DNA of 64,000 bases from Rhizomucor pusillus. Its lineage: Eukaryota; Mucoromycota; Mucoromycetes; Mucorales; Lichtheimiaceae. A program made the position numbers and the translations under genes. Location of the stretch: contig FWWN02000629.1 in the NCBI GenBank assembly GCA_900175165.2, positions 60,223 to 124,222 on the forward strand, in the 5' to 3' direction. A model generated the notes under the pieces. It had not been told where the DNA came from and ran no database searches. It was given only the letters and a program-made list of their open reading frames with translations. Positions 60,905 to 64,000 of the stretch are shown here, in pieces. Position 1 is the first letter of the stretch; each line of letters opens with the position of its first letter.

Positions 60905-61385
60905 GGGTGGACGTGGGTATGCTTGAATGTAGATGTGGATGTGGATGCGGATGCGGATGCGAGTGCGAGTCAAAAATCTTGTATGCGGGATGATGATGAT
61001 GATGATTATGATGATGATGTATGCATGCATACATGCATGCATGTATGTGTGTATGTAGGATGCGAAAAATGTCGTCAAAAATGCTAATGTGATGAGAATG
61101 TGGATGTGTATGGCCAAAAATGGTGTATGCAGAGAGTGATGGATGATAAATATGACGGTGACGTCCATGGCGTTGATGATGATGATGTCGATGATAGTTC
61201 AAAATTGTTGTGTATGCGATGAGAATGCCGTCTATAGTCAAAAGTGCGCCTGCAGAGAATGTCGGATGATGATGATGATGACGATGACGATGAAGACGCT
61301 GTCTATGATCAAAAATGATATATGCGAATGCTAATGCTGGTCTAAATTGGTATGGGTAATGATCATCCAGGTCAAAAATCGGGTG
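60905..61385. repeat. Degenerate minisatellite with tcaaaaat core
   Basis: About seven irregular units of 50-90 bp share the pattern TCAAAAATg..tgTATGCg.atg..AATGc. They are mixed with GAT/ATG trinucleotide runs and an ATGC/ATGT run (61018-61050). The array lies between the two arms of the inverted duplication. Confidence 0.7.
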
Positions 61386-61428
61386 CGCGGACCAGCCGGT
61401 GGAGGAGAGGGAGAGACGAAGGTATCGT

Positions 61429-61760
61429 TGCTCCTCGGCGCTCCAAGGATGAGCCCCCAGGCAGGTCAAGGTTGGACCATCGACAGGCAGAGTCCCCGGG
61501 TCCACCCGTACCACGGACGCTGATGCCCCCCGTACAGCTGACACGGGCTGCCAGCTCGAACGCCTACAACTTGCACCACAAACTTGACAGGCAGTACAGA
61601 TGCCACACTTTTGGGTTGAAAGTTGTGTCGACGCTGAGTCCTTGATGAGAAAATAAAGCAGCAGCGGTGCTGATTTGCCTCTATGCAATGCGGGCCTTGA
61701 CCTGCTCCTGACTTGCCGGACAGAGAGCGATGCGGACACCAGAGAATAGCCAGCACGTCT
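61429..61760 (+). repeat. Right arm of an imperfect inverted duplication
   Basis: Counterpart of 60330-60645 in opposite orientation. The two arms face outward, with the minisatellite in between. Confidence 0.6.
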
Positions 61761-63299
61761 GTTGAAAGTAAGAAAACGCAAGCATTATCAACCAAGTCGT
61801 GTTTAAGCTTTTTTTGTATGTCTGATACTTGGGAACATCTGAATATAGAGAAAGGAAGCGGCAACAAGTGAAAACCAGCATATCAGGAGCTACAGATGCA
61901 TCTGCGCGAGGATAGAACCGTAAAAGTATTCAATCATGCCACCGTATGGTAGTTTCGTCATCCTTTGGCAACACTTACCGTATTGACGAAGTTTGGGAAC
62001 GCATCAGAACTTGCCTTACCGATGATGGAAAAACCTTGAAGGAGAAGTAGCCACAAACACAGCAACCGAGGACGAACGAGTGAAGCCGAGAGCACCAGAG
62101 TTAGACAGGCTTGCCGCAGGTAAACCCGAGACCAAAACCAGCTTTCAAGAGTATTTCGAAAAATGCATTGGGATCGAAGTCGAAGCCTTTTGGATCTTGT
62201 CATTCGTGAGTGAAATTTACCTTGGTTAGAAGTGTGAATGCAATTTGCGCTTTGACTGTGTGAGGGCAGCAGAGTACGGGCCAAAAGAGAAGCACGGCGA
62301 CCAAAGTGCGAGGGCAAAATTTACAGTTACTTTTGTCTTGTATTTAACACGTGCTCTTGTTTTGTTGTCGCCTAGTTCACATGTCGTGGATCATGCAAGG
62401 CAGGGCCTAGGCAGGGTCCTGACAATTCCTCGGGAAACAGGCTGAAACACAGTTACCATGCATAACGTGGCACCGCTGAGTGGGAATCAAGCTGCCTCCG
62501 CTGAGCGATCGAAGCGATCGATACTCCCAGACGCAAATAACTTGTAGGCTTTGCTGCTTTGTGCCGGTTACAGTTCATCACTCCATTTAGGTGTTGATCT
62601 GAGTATCTTACCTATGCTATTCCGCGCTATTTATGCAGAACCGCTATCCGCGGAGCAATGAAATGCAGATTCCGCCAAAATCCTAATAAGGTAAGCTTCG
62701 TTGGAGAACACAGTTCCCACGACGATCTCGTGCTCGGCGACCATGGTACTATCATTTAGATATATTCGTGTGTTTTCATGGATACGCTGTCTCAGGGTAT
62801 ATGAATATGAAACATCTTTCTTCGGTTTCTTATTATTCTTGCACACTGCTCAGGGACAAAGGACCGCCGCTAGGATACTAAGATATGATATACAGAGCAA
62901 AGCAGCTGCAAAAAGTAAGTGACACAAATAAAAATGGTTCTTCTGCGTTCATCAGCTCATATGGCGTCATCTACGACCATTAATCCTTTAAACTATATCC
63001 GCTCAATCTACCGTCGCCGTATATGTCTTCTCGATCATGAAATCACGTTCCTGCGCGACGTCGTTCTTGGCCTACATCATGTATTGTCTTTTATAAAAAG
63101 CACACGTCTCTGTAGTCCTTTCCTTTGGACTCTTTATGTTGTGGAATGTTGTGTAACTTGCATGTTGCTATTGTAAATTTCCCAGTTGCCGTGCTAGTCC
63201 AAACCCTTTTTCTTGCTTTCTCTACCCTCAAAACCTCACTTTATTTGGTATTCTTATATGTGAGCAAGTATCTTCGGTCTTAAATTCCGCTTCTTCAGA
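61761..63299. other. Intergenic, no gene supported
   Basis: Short open frames exist on both strands, for example GFDFDPNAFFEILLKAGFGL on the minus strand near 62110-62190, interrupted by stops; it may be a gene relic. On the minus strand near 62740 a short frame (VAEHEIVVGTVFSNEAYLI) opens with ATG, but I find no continuation. Confidence 0.4.
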
Positions 63300-64000
63300 T
63301 TTCAAGGCTTCCATAGAAACTCGCTTCGTCTCGTACGGTCGATTTTTCGCCGAGTTACATAAATAAGTTTGACGGAGCCCAGACATAGCTCGGAAGGGCG
63401 GTTCCGTACCCTACGCCAGCAGTCCAAACCCAGCAAAAGATATAAAAAGGGAGGCATTCCCCGCGTCCTCTTTTCTGCCCCTTTCCTTTGTCTAATGCCC
63501 CCACTGCATTGTAATTGCCCTTGTTGACGTTGGTTCTTCCGAGGATGGTCTGTGGTCCCCTGGCTGCACACTGGAGGAAGTGCCTGGCCTTTCACTGCTG
63601 TCAACTTGGGGATGTAGGTGGGAGTAAGGTGTAGTTCCCTGCAAGTTACAGTGGCTCTGGCTTGTAGGTTTTCAGCACGTTAAACTTGGAATTGTAACAA
63701 TGAAAATGAATATGAAAAAGGGCCTTTGGTCCTTTGGGCTTGGGATGGATGCTTGGTTGACCCGTCTATGCTCCTTTTGATCGGAGACGTGTAGTTTTTA
63801 GTCTCTTGACATTAGCTAATGACACTCATTCTGTCTTGTAATTCTGCCTGTATTGACTCAATTTTGTTCCTTCAACAATGTGCAAGCTCCTCGGTTGCAC
63901 TTTGCTCTTGCTTCAATCTTTGAATAAATCTCTAGCCGTAACGGCTACTCCTTGATCTATAGCTACAGGATTCGGTCGGCACACATGATATCTTTAATGA
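63300..64000 (+). mobile_element. LTR-like segment (possible solo or truncated LTR)
   Basis: A TATA box in good context (tataaaaagg, 63441-63450) is followed by a roughly 470-bp non-coding stretch and a polyadenylation signal (aataaa, 63923-63928) with a downstream GT/CT-rich tail. This is the promoter-R-polyA layout of an LTR. No gag/pol frame, terminal TG/CA boundary or target-site duplication could be fixed, and the window ends here. It could equally be a non-coding RNA gene or an ordinary 3' flank. Confidence 0.3.

Noticed and set aside
60234..61781. 515-codon open frame on the minus strand
   Set aside because: It is rich in His/Ile/Thr repeats that arise directly from the ATG/GAT-type array on the other strand, shows no known domain, and spans both arms of the inverted duplication. 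It is most likely fortuitous.

Overview
This is a eukaryotic window from a fungus, most likely an early-diverging one (Mucoromycota, Mucorales-like). Almost every protein gene is cut by short GT-AG introns, mostly 50-95 bp, with CTAAC/CTGAC-type branch sites. The genes are fungal housekeeping and signalling families, and intergenic DNA is short and full of microsatellites. The phylum assignment is inference from architecture, not a database result. I rebuilt gene models by hand by joining frames at splice sites. Each complete multi-exon model sums to a whole number of codons; first exons are the least certain parts.

Left part (1-23 kb): the C-terminal end of a Cch1-type calcium channel, an unidentified single-pass membrane protein, ribosomal protein S18, a Cti6-like PHD-finger protein, a CreC-type WD40 protein, an alpha/beta-hydrolase fused to a tyrosine phosphatase, an F-box/LRR (AMN1-like) protein, a decayed old-yellow-enzyme gene, a small secreted protein, and a Boi-like SH3-SAM-PH protein with an added calponin-homology domain.

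Middle part (23-40 kb): a decayed Fanzor (eukaryotic TnpB-like, RNA-guided nuclease family) gene at 23.3-26.2 kb, which contains an assembly gap whose two flanks are identical 187-bp copies; a gene-poor stretch; an Ssk2-type MAPKKK; a CHID1-like GH18 protein; a mitochondrial PDK/BCKDK-like protein with eroded ATP-binding boxes; and a roughly 700-bp dispersed repeat present in inverted orientation at 17.5-18.4 kb and 35.3-37.0 kb.

Right part (40-64 kb): an Atf1-type bZIP factor, a SAPS-family (Sap190/PP6R) phosphatase subunit, a PLD6-like phospholipase D, an Slt2/ERK-class MAP kinase, a Ubp6/USP14 deubiquitinase, and a protein with an N-terminal SH3 and a TBC Rab-GAP domain. The last 5 kb hold no convincing gene. 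They contain an imperfect inverted duplication around a degenerate minisatellite, and an LTR-like segment.

Several genes belong to linked stress pathways (Ssk2-type MAPKKK, MAPK, Atf1-type bZIP, CreC, Cch1), but nothing shows they form a functional cluster. The best leads are the hydrolase-phosphatase fusion, the intron-bearing Fanzor relic, the Boi-CH architecture, the SH3-TBC protein, the degenerate mitochondrial kinase, the inverted repeat families and a set of inferred GC-AG introns.
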